64,000 nucleotides of DNA, taken from the NCBI GenBank assembly GCA_037043015.1, contig CM073322.1:25758364-25822363 (forward strand). Direction: 5' to 3'. This document shows, piece by piece, positions 14,353 to 25,411 of the stretch (positions are counted from its first letter, which is position 1; every line of letters begins with the position of its first letter). This DNA comes from Bryum argenteum. Lineage: Eukaryota > Streptophyta > Bryopsida > Bryales > Bryaceae. The translations under genes and the position numbers were made by a program. A model generated the notes under the pieces. That model worked only from the letters and a program-made list of their open reading frames with translations, searched no databases and was not told where the DNA came from.

Positions 14353-14999
14353 TACATAGCATGGTGAAAGTCAAGCCCACCAAGCAGATATATCTTATGA
14401 AACTTGACGCTTGCGACATTCCAAAACTTGGTGCAATTAGTGAAAAGCCTTACTTCCTCAGGGTATTGACAAAGTTGACAGAGTCCATCAACAGAGACAC
14501 GCGTCCATCAACACACACCGAGACTAAATAATAAATACTAATGGCGATAAGAACTCGATCGAACATGTGCAAGGAGTCAAATCAGCTCTTAAATGTGCTG
14601 ACATACTTTGATTTTGACACTTGGTGATGATTTTCACTTTCTCTTTGAGGGCCAGATATCATACCTCTTCGCACTGTTTGCAAAGCATTGTATGGTTTGC
14701 ACTTGCACTCATTGAGCACTCCCTCGGATTGTCTCAAGCTCACCTGATCACTTCACTCTTTGCAAAGACTCTTGACACCGGAAGCTTGTCTAGTAGAAGT
14801 TGGTGGGATTAACTAGTGCCAATTGTGTTCCGTTCTTGTTAATTTGTGTCTATTGTGCTCTTTTCTTGTTGAGAAATCGATTGGCGTCTTGCTTAGATGG
14901 ACCAAATTTGAATGCCGTCATTCGTTCCAGTGTGGAGCTTTCGGGTTCTCGAAGTTTGATTGCGTGTGTACTGAGCTTTTCGTGTTCGAGCAGAGAACG
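14353..14999. other. Spacer upstream of the H3-like ORF
   Basis: No gene is recognised. The last 200 bases before the H3-like ORF are GC-balanced and could be a leader, but no core promoter element is clear. Confidence 0.35.
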
Positions 15000-15305
15000 A
15001 TGGTGCGCACCAAGGAAGTTGCTCGTAAATCCATGTCGTATGGATGTGGTGAGGCGCCCAGAAAAGAGGCACCCAAGCAGTTGGCTGCGAAGAAGCTGGC
15101 ACCCTTCAAGCCTCTGCTGATGCAACCAGCGGTGAAGCGAAGGGTGAGTATCGGCGAGCAAGCAGCGCCGAAACGAACAGTCGTCACGCGAGCTTCTTCT
15201 TCTTCCCAGCTGCAGGAGGTGGTGGTCACCGACGAGAATCCCACTCCCCACCAGCAATCCGCATCTCCAGACATGGCAATCTCCGGTATCGTGCCACCAA
15301 TGTAA
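15000..15305 (+). CDS. Histone H3 N-tail-like ORF, probably a degenerate H3 gene
   Basis: An uninterrupted 101-codon ORF starts VRTKEVARKS, close to the H3 tail ARTKQTARKS, and continues with APRK, KQLA, KK and LAP in the order found in H3. Residues equivalent to K4, K9, S10 and K18 are kept; the K14 equivalent is E. The histone fold is absent: after about residue 37 the sequence is Ser/Pro/basic with no H3 similarity I can see. Downstream DNA at about 15365-15450 faintly recalls the H3 C-terminal coding region around the FEDTNLC segment, suggesting a decayed full H3 copy. Alternatives are a tail-only H3 mimic or chance conservation in a pseudogene. No intron is required. Expression is unknown. 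Confidence 0.45.
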   Translation: MVRTKEVARKSMSYGCGEAPRKEAPKQLAAKKLAPFKPLLMQPAVKRRVSIGEQAAPKRTVVTRASSSSQLQEVVVTDENPTPHQQSASPDMAISGIVPPM

Positions 15306-16039
15306 AGAGGAGCTGCAGGTGTTGCATGGACACGAAGAAGGTCATTGCATTGCATGAGCTCGATCTGCATGGAAGACGACCACTCTGCCTGCTCATTGTG
15401 CAAGAATCTTGCAATCGATGCATGTGTCCCCGGCAACATCCCAGCAATCGAAGCTCTTCTAACATGCTAATTCCGTTCCTTTCTTGAACTTTGTGAGAAT
15501 TGTTGATGCTCATTCTTCGATTGAACATCCTTTGCAAGATTCCTACATCGATCGGTCACCAGGCAGTGTCCGGTGTCCGTGCATTGACAATCTGTTGAGA
15601 TTCAGGACTCTTAAACTTGACCTTTAAATTTTTCCTTTTTTCGAACTTTGATATCACATGACGCTCATTTTTCATTTGAAGAGTTTTGGAGAATGTTTGT
15701 TCCAGTACATTGTGTAGTTATGACTTGAGTTTGTCATTTGTATCTTGTTTTTGTGATTTACAGACATTTTATGCAAAATGTCATCGTCATAATCTTAACT
15801 TTGAACTTTGTAAATCAAATCCCTTATTTTTCACTTCAATTGTTTTTCATTTTCTAAGTCCCGCTTTAGTGTTCAAGTTGAATTCGTATACAAGTCTAAC
15901 TTGTAAATTGTCTACCATCTTCATTATGATTACATCAATTGGTTGAGGTCAAATGAAGATAAAGTTACATAATAGATGATTGGGTATTACTTTTTGTGTG
16001 TGATAAGGGTGAAACACAGTCTGGTGAAGCATTGCTGAA
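15306..16039. other. Flank of the H3-like ORF
   Basis: Apart from the faint H3 C-terminal resemblance near 15365-15450, this is AT-rich spacer without a recognisable gene. Confidence 0.35.
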
Positions 16040-16400
16040 CCCTTAATGGTCCTTGGGGTCTGAAACGGGCAGCCCAAAATTGAATCACAACATCTTTTGG
16101 ACTTGGGCATCATGAATAGTGCACTTTTAAAACTTGGGCGTCATGAATGGCCCAATCAATGATGAGCTTGCAACCTTCTACAAGTTTATGTACAACCCAA
16201 CCTACCTACTACAATCTTTCCAAAGCACAAAATTACTCATACAAATTGTCATCTGAATTATAAAATTTCACTTCTTGAATGAATAAGAAGAAGGTGACCT
16301 ATTTGACATCAAAATATAAGTGAAAAGTTGAGTACAATAAAAACTACAAGGCATATTCTGTTGGAAAAGAGCCCCTCGGGCTCACAAGGACCTATAAGGG
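16040..16400 (+). mobile_element. TTAA-type MITE, family A copy 1
   Basis: A 361-bp non-autonomous element with ends CCCTTAATGGTCC and GGACCTATAAGGG. It is closely similar to 59433-59765 in the same orientation and to 20893-21265 in reverse. Its flanks (TGAA left, TAAA right) are diverged from the TTAA seen at other copies. A second right-type end, GTTTAAGGG followed by TTAA, lies at 16574-16586, so an older fragment may abut this copy. TTAA targets and CCC termini suggest piggyBac-type mobilisation (inference). Confidence 0.65.
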
Positions 16401-16846
16401 TAAAAGTGCGTGCTCTAAAGTAAGTAGCATAGGAGAGGAGGCTGAGGAGCCCAAGGGTTTTCATTTTGAGAACGGACCACACGCATTGCTTCACCATATT
16501 TACATCTTTAATATATTCGTGAAAACGAGAGTTTTCTCTATCATCCTTAAAAACATTATGTCCAATATAGGGCGTTTAAGGGTTAAAAGAAAATATTACT
16601 TATCAACAACTCTTGTGAAGTTTATCAAATATTTACCATAAAAGTTTCTCCCCCCACATTATTTCTTACCTCACGTAATCATATCATGTGCAAGAATTCT
16701 TTACCGAAGTGTAAACAAGAATTGAATACTTCAATGGCGGTTCCCCCCGAACGAGGAACGCGACGAAGAGGCCACCTTATCCAACACGCTTGAAATTTGA
16801 CCTGCTTCGATCACTCCTTGGATCAATTGCAGCTGTTTCCGCAGCT
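16401..16846 (+). other. CYP97C upstream region
   Basis: About 450 bases between the MITE and the CYP97C start codon hold the solitary MITE terminus at 16574-16586 and the presumed promoter and leader. No TATA box is convincing. Confidence 0.4.
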
Positions 16847-19800
16847 ATGGCGACGCCCTCGCTCCGCATGCCAGGGCCAGCCACAATCTCCTCGTCCACC
16901 TTCATTCCCACAACCAAGTTCACGCTCTCGTACCCTCCCTCCCGTACCACCAACTCCCGGGTTAGCAAGCTTCGGGTGCGCTGCAGCAATGGCAATGGCG
17001 ATGGCGAGGACAAAGTGGACAAGTCCGGGGCGGGGAAATCGTGGGTGAGCCCGGACTGGCTCACCTCCATCCTGCGTCTGGGCAAGGGACCCGACACTTC
17101 TGGCATTCCCGTGGCCGATGCCAAGCTGGAGGACGTGCAGGACCTGCTTGGAGGCGCCTTGTTCCTCCCCCTCTTCAAATGGATGAAAGAATCGGGCCCC
17201 GTCTATCGCCTCGCTGCTGGTCCCCGCAATTTTGTTATTATCGGCGACCCTGAGGCTGCGAAACATGTGCTCAAAGGCTATGGGACCAAGTATTCAAAGG
17301 GGTTGATCGTTGAAGTCGCGGAGTTTCTGTTTGGCTCTGGGTTTGCTATTGCTGAAGATCAGCTCTGGACGGTACTTATTCCTTAAACCCTACCTTGCTT
17401 ACACCCCGTCTTGTTGCCTCTTTCAGTTTAAAATGCATGAATTTGTTGATAGAAAAACAATCGCAAGCAATGTCGATGGATCTTGTCCATAATTCCGTGC
17501 TGCAGGTTTAGACTGTCTGTTATGATTGAACCACGAATTCTGGTTTCTTTCGAATGGAGTTTATTTGCGAAAACAATATACTGTGAAAATTGGTACCTTG
17601 AAATGGTTTTGTGAGATTGAATTCAGATCGAAGGGAAGATAAAGAATGGTGTGATTATATGATAGTTAGCATGCATCAGGATACTGCATGGATCTGTTAA
17701 TAGAAAAACGATCCCGAGCAACGTCGATGGCTTTCGTCCATAATGCAGTTTGAGCCCATGCTCTAGCCTCAGGCCTGTCTGTTATGAATGAACCATGAAC
17801 TCTGGTTCCTTTCAAATGGAGGAAGGCAGGAAAATCATATCCGCGAAAACTGGTCTTTCTAGATAGTATGTTGAGATTGAAGCTAGTTTGAATCTAGTTC
17901 GAAGAAAAGAATGTGATTTTGTGATAGTGATCTGGTATGAATTTTCAAAGACAAAAAAGTAAACCCTCTATACTCCATCAAATGAAGAGAATATCGCACA
18001 CTCCTGCGTTTGAGGGATTTTGAGGGGAGCGATTCAATGATTTCATGAAAAATCTACGTGGGTCACTTACAGTTTTTGGAGTTTCTACCTTCGATCTACT
18101 TGTTGAAAGATTGTATGAGCTATTGTACTGGTTTTGCAATAACCAAGTATTGTGATTCACGTTTGTGCAGGTTCGGAGACGAGCAGTGGTACCCTCACTA
18201 CACAGAAAGTATCTATCAACAATGGTAGATAGAGTATTCAACAGATGCTCCGACACATTAGTAGCCAAGCTTGAGAAAGTGGTGGAGTCAGGAAGTGCAG
18301 TAAACATGGAAGCTCAATTCTCGCAGCTGACATTGGACATCATCGGTCTCTCAGTCTTCAACTACGAATTCGACTCTCTCAAAACCGACAGCCCAGTTAT
18401 TGATGCCGTTTACACGGCTCTCAAGGAAACCGAGTCCAGGTCCACTGACATCTTGCCCTACTGGCAGGTCAGCCCTTTTGCCATACATTCCATCACCGCT
18501 TTGAAAATATCGTATGGAGGTTTAATATGATGACTGGGATGCAGATTCCTTTTCTATGTAAGATAGTGCCGAGGCAACAGAAAGCTGCGAAAGCGGTGGA
18601 GATTATTAGGGAGACAGTCGAGAAGCTGGTTTTGCAATGCAAGCAGATGGTGGACGCCGAGAAGGAGACTTTGCAAGGAGATGATGAGTATGTGAATGAG
18701 TCGGATCCAAGCGTATTGCGCTTCTTGTTGGCAAGCCGAGAAGAGGTATATCATTAATCTCACCGCTTAACACTACCAGCATAGAAATACCATGAATCCT
18801 AAAATCTCTTGAAGTGGAGATATTTTTCGTAGAAGAAGGAAAAGAGTTCGCGTAATCACAATGTTCAAGATTTGACTACAATCTCTTGGAAATAGCACAT
18901 TCCCTGTTGGTTATCGTGTCTCTCGGTTCATGGAGTAACCAATTTTGACTTTGGACTCAGAAGCAATCCAATGCACCTGTGAAGATCATCTCAGAACATG
19001 GGTTTTGTGAAATATTACATGCCCTAAGTTTTGGATTTTCGAAACTAGGGCATGAAACTAATCTCATGTTTTGGACTGTAAATTTGAGGTCCCTGCTTGG
19101 ATTGGGTGCTCCTATCATATTTTCTATGCTACCTCTCTCGTCTATTCTTCAACAAACCGTGTCTGAGGCTGCTTGTGGTCATGGCTGCAGGTATCAAGTA
19201 CGCAGCTTCGAGACGATTTACTATCAATGCTCGTAGCAGGGCACGAAACTACAGGGTCTGTGTTGACATGGACCGTGTACCTTCTGAGTAAGGTGACCAA
19301 GGCACTTACTCCTCGTAAGAATGTACTTTGCTTATTGTGTGCGCATGAGAACCTGTTCGCTTAGTGGATTCATTTTTGTTTACAGAATCCATCTGCTCTG
19401 GCCAAGGTTCAAGAGGAGCTTGACAGAGTGTTAGGAGGCCGAAAACCACAATTTGCTGACATCAAGGAACTGAAGTATCTAACGCGCTGCATCAACGAAT
19501 CAATGCGAATCTACCCGCATCCTCCGGTACGTATGATCTCGTACTAGATCAACCCTCCATGTAAGCATTTCATCGATTTCATTCATGTATGCTTATTCGT
19601 TTGTGCAGGTTTTGTTACGGAGGGCTCTTTCGGCCGATGAATTACCTGGAGGTTACAGAATAGAAGCAGGTCAAGACGTGATGATTTCTGTGTATAATAT
19701 TCATCACTCTCCCCAAGTCTGGGATCGAGCTGAGGAGTTTCTTCCGGAACGGTTCGATTTGGATGGTCCTGTGCCCAATGAAGCCAACACAGACTACAAG

Positions 19801-20334
19801 TAAGCCCTGATTACTTGACAAAAGAATCATTTTCTACAAGAGCCGCTCTCGGTATGTAAATCATGAGGGTTCGCGCATTGCTTTTTTGATTGTAGGAGTA
19901 GCTATAGTCTAATAGATTTTTGGGGATGCAGGTATATTCCATTTAGTGGAGGGCCTCGCAAATGTGTGGGTGATCAATTTGCCATGCTAGAAGCCACGGT
20001 GGCTTTGGCAGTGCTACTCCAGAGGTTCAAATTCGAGTTGGTTCCAGACCAGGTCATTGGAATGACCACTGGAGCGACAATCCATACCACAACGGTACAC
20101 TTCTCCTCTTCAAATGCAATCACATACTGGAGTTTTCCTTACAACCTTAGTTTCTCAATGCAACTGCTGAAAGCCTAAATTTTTGTAACTAACTTGAATG
20201 TGTTTCTTATATGCGGACTTGGTGGCTTGGGATACCAGCGTTTCTGATGGGCATTTTGGTGTGTTGACCAGGGGCTATTCATGACGGTGGCGGACAGGCA
20301 AAGCAAGAAGGTGCCAGAGCTCATCCTCGCCTGA
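16847..20334 (+). CDS. CYP97C: CYP97C carotenoid epsilon-ring hydroxylase (LUT1 type)
   Basis: Plastid cytochrome P450 that hydroxylates the epsilon ring of alpha-carotene derivatives to make lutein. Exons: 16847-17371, 18171-18467, 18545-18745, 19191-19292, 19386-19526, 19609-19799, 19932-20094, 20272-20334; 560 aa, phases consistent. The N-terminus is Ser/Thr/basic-rich, as in a transit peptide, followed by the CYP97C landmarks SWVSPDWLT and [11 protein letters not shown]450 motifs: I-helix AGHETT (357-362), ExxR as ESMR (413-416), and the heme loop [10 protein letters not shown] with Cys497. The assignment to 97C rather than 97A or 97B rests on [14 protein letters not shown] and LCKIVPRQ. 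The first ATG after the in-frame upstream sequence is chosen because it opens a plausible transit peptide. Intron 1 has an internal duplication. Confidence 0.95.
17437..17941 (+). repeat. Diverged tandem duplication in CYP97C intron 1
   Basis: Bases 17437-17687 and 17688-17941 align end to end: shared phrases include GATAGAAAAAC/AATAGAAAAAC, CGATGG, CTGTCTGTTATGA and TTGAGATTGAA. The copy accounts for about half of the 800-bp first intron. Confidence 0.65.
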
Positions 20335-20730
20335 TTTAGGTAGCATATTCTTCTTACTGTAAGTAGCAAACGGACTGAGTACAAACGGCGTTCTTAGTTG
20401 AGAAAAACTCAAGTTAAAATATGCCGTCAATTTAAGAATGGTATCTTCTTACACACGATTAGTCTCCAGATCGATACCAGAAATGTGTTCTCACCATTTT
20501 GAATCTTGGATGGACTACTTCCTATTACAAAAGTGGTATTAGATCGGTAGAGTTGTTTCATTCTGTCGGTAGTAAAATTCTTATGTGCAGTTTAATGCTC
20601 CATTTCTAATAACAAAGTGAAAACAGGGATGAATCGTCCGCAGAGGAACAGTTGTGTTGGACAGATGTCTGTATAAATTGCCGTTGTCACCCGATTCTAG
20701 CATGAGATCGGGTCAATTACGATTCGGATC
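20335..20730. other. Spacer between CYP97C and tRNA-Pro
   Basis: This includes the CYP97C 3' UTR and the tRNA upstream flank; no further gene is seen. A CAA motif, common upstream of plant tRNA genes, lies just before the tRNA. Confidence 0.4.
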
Positions 20731-20802
20731 GGGCACTTGGTCTAGTGGTATGATTCTCGCTTTGGGTGCGAGAGGTCGCGAGTTCGATTCTCGCAGTGCC
20801 CC
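20731..20802 (+). tRNA. tRNA-Pro (UGG)
   Basis: A 72-base intronless cloverleaf. The acceptor stem GGGCACT pairs with AGTGCCC, with C as discriminator. The anticodon stem is CTCGC/GCGAG around loop TTTGGGT, giving anticodon TGG. The T arm is GCGAG-TTCGATT-CTCGC. Internal promoter boxes A and B are intact and a T4 pol III terminator follows at 20803-20806. This is the nuclear cytosolic proline tRNA type. Confidence 0.97.
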
Positions 20803-20892
20803 TTTTGTTTTTGTCATCCTGCTTTTGAAGGGGTTTCATGGTTATGTTGAGGCCGGTTTTTGACAACAAAGCGCCTCAATTGGTTTCCTTAA

Positions 20893-21265
20893 CCCTTAAA
20901 AGGCGCCTGTCAGTCCCTCGGGCTGTTTTCCAACAGAATCTTGCCTGTATCTTGCCTGTAGCTCTTTTGATTCTCAAATTTTCACTTATATTTTTATATC
21001 ATTCTGGTCACCTTTTTGTGATGCATCTACAAAGTGAAGACCTACAATTCAAATCGCAATTTGTATGAGTGATTTGTGCTTTGAAAGGATTGTGGTAGGT
21101 AGGTTGGGATTGCACAACACCTTGTAGGAGGTTGCAAACTCATCATTGATTGGTTCATTCATGTTGCCTAAGTTCAAAAAGTGCACTATTCATGTTGCCC
21201 AAGTCCAAAAGATGCTGAGATCCAATTTCGGGCTGCCCATCGAGGAGTGGAAGGACCTTTAAGGG
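20893..21265 (-). mobile_element. TTAA-type MITE, family A copy 2 (inverted)
   Basis: A 373-bp copy of the family at 16040-16400, in reverse orientation. The ends are CCCTTAAAAGGC and GGACCTTTAAGGG. TTAA is intact on the left (20889-20892) and reads TTGA on the right. Together with copy 1 it brackets CYP97C and tRNA-Pro as an inverted pair. Confidence 0.7.
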
Positions 21266-21275
21266 TTGAATCTCC

Positions 21276-21515
21276 AAGCACACAGAACATGCCGTATTTA
21301 TTCCAAGAATCTTTTCCATACATACAAATTCTTTGTACTTCTAAAGTAGGTAGAATCTTCTCATGATGGGTACAAAAAATAGTCTGTAAGTACATATAAA
21401 TCTAGCGTAGCCATTCTTTGTACTTCTGAAGTATTCATAATCTTCTCATGAAAAGTATGTACAAGTACAAAAAGTAGTCTGTAAGTACATATAAATTTAG
21501 CCAGAAGTACGTAGC
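21276..21515 (+). repeat. 85-bp tandem duplication within a dispersed repeat
   Basis: The unit beginning ATTCTTTGTACTTCT starts at 21328 and again at 21413 and includes AGTCTGTAAGTACATATAAA twice. The whole block is related, in reverse complement, to about 60090-60312, so it belongs to a dispersed repeat family. Confidence 0.65.
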
Positions 21516-22148
21516 CAAAGTTTGAAAATATTGAACTATGGAAGTACAAGACTTTTGAAGTATGCATGGTCTTACTAAAAAGGTATAGGAAGACACTACA
21601 AATTTTGTAAAAGGTGTTTACTTAATAATACCCAAAAGATACCCAAAATGAGTGGATGAAAAAAGTTTGACAAGTTTTGAGCCTTGCTCAATTTTAGGAG
21701 TCAATAAAGGAAAAGAACCATATATGTTGTGTTTTTCATGCTTCTATATTTTTTCTCTCGTTTCAATCTATATGTTTGTTCCTCTAAGAGGGAAACACAA
21801 GTGTACACCACATCTTGTTGTTGGTGTACTTCGTGGTATAGTGAAAGAATATTTCTTGCATCAATGCGGCCCTTCATGTAGTACACGAGTTCGCCTTTAC
21901 CGCACCAAGCTCTCTACTCATCCCCCCTCCATTCTCAATAGATGGCATGGTTGGCAATCGGCTCGCGGATTGACCTCATGTGAAGTTGTCTAGGTGACTA
22001 CAATGCATGGTAAGGCTCTCTAATGGGGATGGGAGACCAAAGTTAGAGTCAATTAGCATGCATATGCTCCATGTAGTGCCATTGATGTGGGAGAGGGAGA
22101 CTAGGGTTTGTCCCTAAGCATGAGTATGCTCTATGCAGTGCACAACCC
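21516..22148. other. Spacer, no gene seen
   Basis: Low-information sequence with short ORFs only. The block 22020-22140 holds a partly repeated phrase around CATGCATATGCTCCATG and AGCATGAGTATGCTCTATG. Confidence 0.35.
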
Positions 22149-22445
22149 ACATGAAAGGTTAATTCTTCCAAAAGCTTTACGTGGCGTTTTCTCATTTGTT
22201 GATGTCGATGACATTATATACCACGTCGTGTACTGAATACACCATGGTATACTCACCACTCACTTCAGCTGCACCAGGGCGTATAAAACCTGCTCCTACA
22301 TGAAAGGTTAATTCTTCCAAAAGCTCTACGTGGCGTTTTCTCATTTGTTGATGTCGATGACATTATATACCACGTCGTGTACTGAATACACCATGGTATA
22401 CTCACCACTCACTTCAGCTGCACCACGGCGTATAAAACCTGCTCC
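22149..22445. repeat. 149-bp near-perfect tandem duplication
   Basis: The block 22149-22297 is repeated at 22298-22445 with only a few substitutions (for example AGCTTTACG versus AGCTCTACG, CAGGGCG versus CACGGCG). Each unit carries TTATATACCACG and ends with GTATAAAACCTGCTCC, a TATA-like motif. The near identity marks it as recent. No ORF follows that I can recognise. Confidence 0.9.
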
Positions 22446-24583
22446 CTTTGGGCCAAGATTTCCACTCATGTTCCCCTTCAAGAACCAAATGCGCTCTAGA
22501 TTGCCCAAAGCCTACTATAGAATCAGATTAGTGTTAAAATTAAAATTTACTAATCTTAAATTAGCTTCGCAAATCACAATCACTGTCATGATCAAAAAAT
22601 GAGATGTATTTTTCAAACTAATGAACTCTTTCTGATGAAAGAAAATAAGCTTCGACCTCTTCTTGGAACAAACAACTATGGTAGGCAGTCCTAAAAGCGC
22701 CAGGGGACCCAAAAGCGATCTCATTTGTAGATTGTGAAGATACAGATGTACCTCATTTGTATATAACGCAATTGGGTCAAATCTTACTTAGCACTTTGGA
22801 ATTTTGTATAAAATTCACAAATGCGAATTACATGTTGCAAATTTTTGCAATCCTCCCGAAAACCTATTTCGAATGTGGTCATAATTTTATTTTGAATTTA
22901 CTAGTGCTAAAAATAGGTCAGATCTCTTAAGGTGGCGCTTTTAGGACAGTCTACCTTAAGACAAATTATAAAGAACAGCAGCCATGAGGCAATGTAACAT
23001 CTAAAGAGCATCTTCGGAGTCAACCAAGAATGGAAAGTAGGATATTGTGCACATGGCACATGCTAAATGAGAAAACAACTGCAGGGCTCTAACTACCATA
23101 TATTTGTTACTAATCCGTTAAAATTTTTAGTTAAGAACAAGAATATTCTCCACATGCTTAGCATATTTTTAATACAATTGCATTTGTTTAGTATTGCATG
23201 GACTTGAATGATTACATCAACATTACATCACCATTCATGTATTAATGGAAGCTCATATTGCAGCAGTGTCCTCTTTAACAACAAGGTACATGGCTTTTAC
23301 AATTGATGATCCCGTTTCCGTCATACCTTTGACATTCTCCTTCTTGGACTTGTCAAATGACATGTGCAAACGAGTAGGTGATACCTTGAGCTATCAAGAT
23401 TAATTGTTGGCATTTGATGCCATATTCCAGAATGATAATTTCAAATTTTTTAAATTTTTTTTTAAAATTTTTATATGTGTTTATTTAATAAGAAAATTAG
23501 AATTTAGAGAGTTGAATGAAGTCGTTAAGTCACAATAATTAAAAAATTGACTTTTGGTAATATTCATTTCGAGAGAAGAGCACATCATGGCTAATGGTGT
23601 TTCTTAATCTTGATATGTATTCAACACCTAAAGATCCAAGAAAGAAGAAATGGCTTTTTGGGGTTTGTGTAAGAGGAAATTTTAGCCAACTTTGATCATT
23701 ATGATCTCATAAATAAAAAAACCAACACTTCCAAAATTGATGTGTGTGTAAGGAGTCAAGCTAACTTTTAGATCCTGCAGTTGGATCATTTGAGTTGTGC
23801 TTAAAAAGATTTTGGTTGAACTTGAGGTAGACAAATGTCATTTTTGGTCATCTAGGCAATTTTGCATCAAGGATCTTTAAAGGGTAAGTGTAGTGGTGAG
23901 AGGGCAATGAAAAGAACTTTGAAAGGGAGTAATTGTACTAGGTATTTAGGCAAAAACTTACCAACAAAGGAGGTGCCACCAACTTGCACCAACCACATGT
24001 TTCTTATTTCGAAATGTACTATTAGATGGCTATAGGCATACGAGGTGCATTAAATTCACTAGCAAGATTGATGAATTCTATTTGATGAATTACCACTTTA
24101 GAGTCTCTTCACCTTGAACGAAGCTAGAACACACGTCAAGTTGGTAATTATACAACATGGTGGAGGCGAACACAACATGTTGAAGCTACTTGCCAACAAA
24201 TTTGTTATTGACTCATGGCTTGCATGCTTGCCGCAACGCTACGTACATATCTAGGGCTTTTCTCCAATTGGCTACTATAAACTATGACTTGTAAACAAGA
24301 GAATAAATATGCTATTTTCTTCTGAAGTATGGTAGTGCTTTTAAGGATTACAGGCAATATAGACCAATTTTTGGTATTTATCTATGAAATGGGAAAGGAG
24401 AAGCCGTGAAGTTGCCTTCATGCTACGCCCTATCATGCAAGGTCAAGATGCTCTGATACATACCAATGATGATACAAACGACACTTTCCCCATTCAAAAA
24501 CAAAACAAATTTGCCACACTAAAACGCTTTGCACTCATGCCACATAACACCAAGTGTGAACTCCTCAAAAGGCACCACAAGCC
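22446..24583. other. AT-rich intergenic stretch
   Basis: More than 2 kb without a recognisable gene on either strand. An A/T run is at 23440-23480. The phrase AAAAGCG(C/A)... near 22690-22710 recurs inverted near 22930-22950 (GGTGGCGCTTTTAGGACAG against CTGTCCTAAAAGCGCC-like), which brackets about 250 bases as a possible small inverted-end repeat. Confidence 0.4.
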
Positions 24584-24775
24584 TTGGCTTGGCGAGTAGG
24601 GCTTATGGCCTGTAATGAGGAGGTCGTGGGTTCTACTCCCCATGCCGGCATGGTGCTCACCACCTTAGTCCACCCAATAATGGTAGGGGGTTCTTGGACC
24701 TCGTTGTATGGGTACCTCAAAGCCCTTTCGGGGGATCCCATGTCGGGTATCTCTAAGGCACTACCAGCTAGGTAG
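24584..24775 (+). repeat. Possible tRNA-derived SINE head
   Basis: TGGCGAGTAGG (about 24589) resembles a pol III A box and GTGGGTTCTACTCCC (about 24628) a B box, at tRNA-like spacing. The sequence does not fold as a functional tRNA because the T stem is mismatched. A GC-balanced body follows to about 24900. The SINE identity is inferred from the boxes only. Confidence 0.3.
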
Positions 24776-25411
24776 GAACTAGCATAGTGTTCACGCCGAG
24801 AGGGGTTGGTAGTCCCGTCATTAGTGTGATGACCTTTGGGCATACATGCAAGGATAGGTCGAACGAACACTCTCTTCACGCCAGCCTCTAAATAGGTTGT
24901 TGTTTCTCTTCTTGAACCTCTATTTATGCCTAAATTCGTTCTTTCATTTTCTACAGGAAATAAGGTCCCACAGGTTTGAATGGATGGACAAAGGCAAAGG
25001 GCCATGTGGTAGGGGGCGGACATGCTGACGAAAGCGCCACGAAATATACCGCCAGCCGCGCCCGCCTTCCTGGCAACCACAAGCCCCGATACCCGTGGAC
25101 CACCGCCACCTCAGTTTCTTCCAGGTCTCAGCCAACAAGAACATGCCACCTGACATACAGCCTGGCAGACTTTCTCGGCACCTTCCTTCCCCCCGTCCGA
25201 GCCACTCCTGCCAGCCCTCCTCGCTCGCCCCCCCCCGCGACGACCCCGTCTCGCCTTGCTCGCTTACTCTCCCCCTGCCCTCAATCAATCCCTCCCCCCT
25301 CGCCGGCCACTCTTCGGCCAAAACCCATCTCCCCCAAATCTTTTCTCCCCATCCCCTTCCCTAGAATTTCTCACACTTCTTATTAGGTTTTGGCCAGGTC
25401 CTGGATCGAGC

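Noticed and set aside
24565..25080. 171-codon open frame on the minus strand
   Set aside because: It crosses the SINE-like block and the kinase leader duplication; no conserved features.
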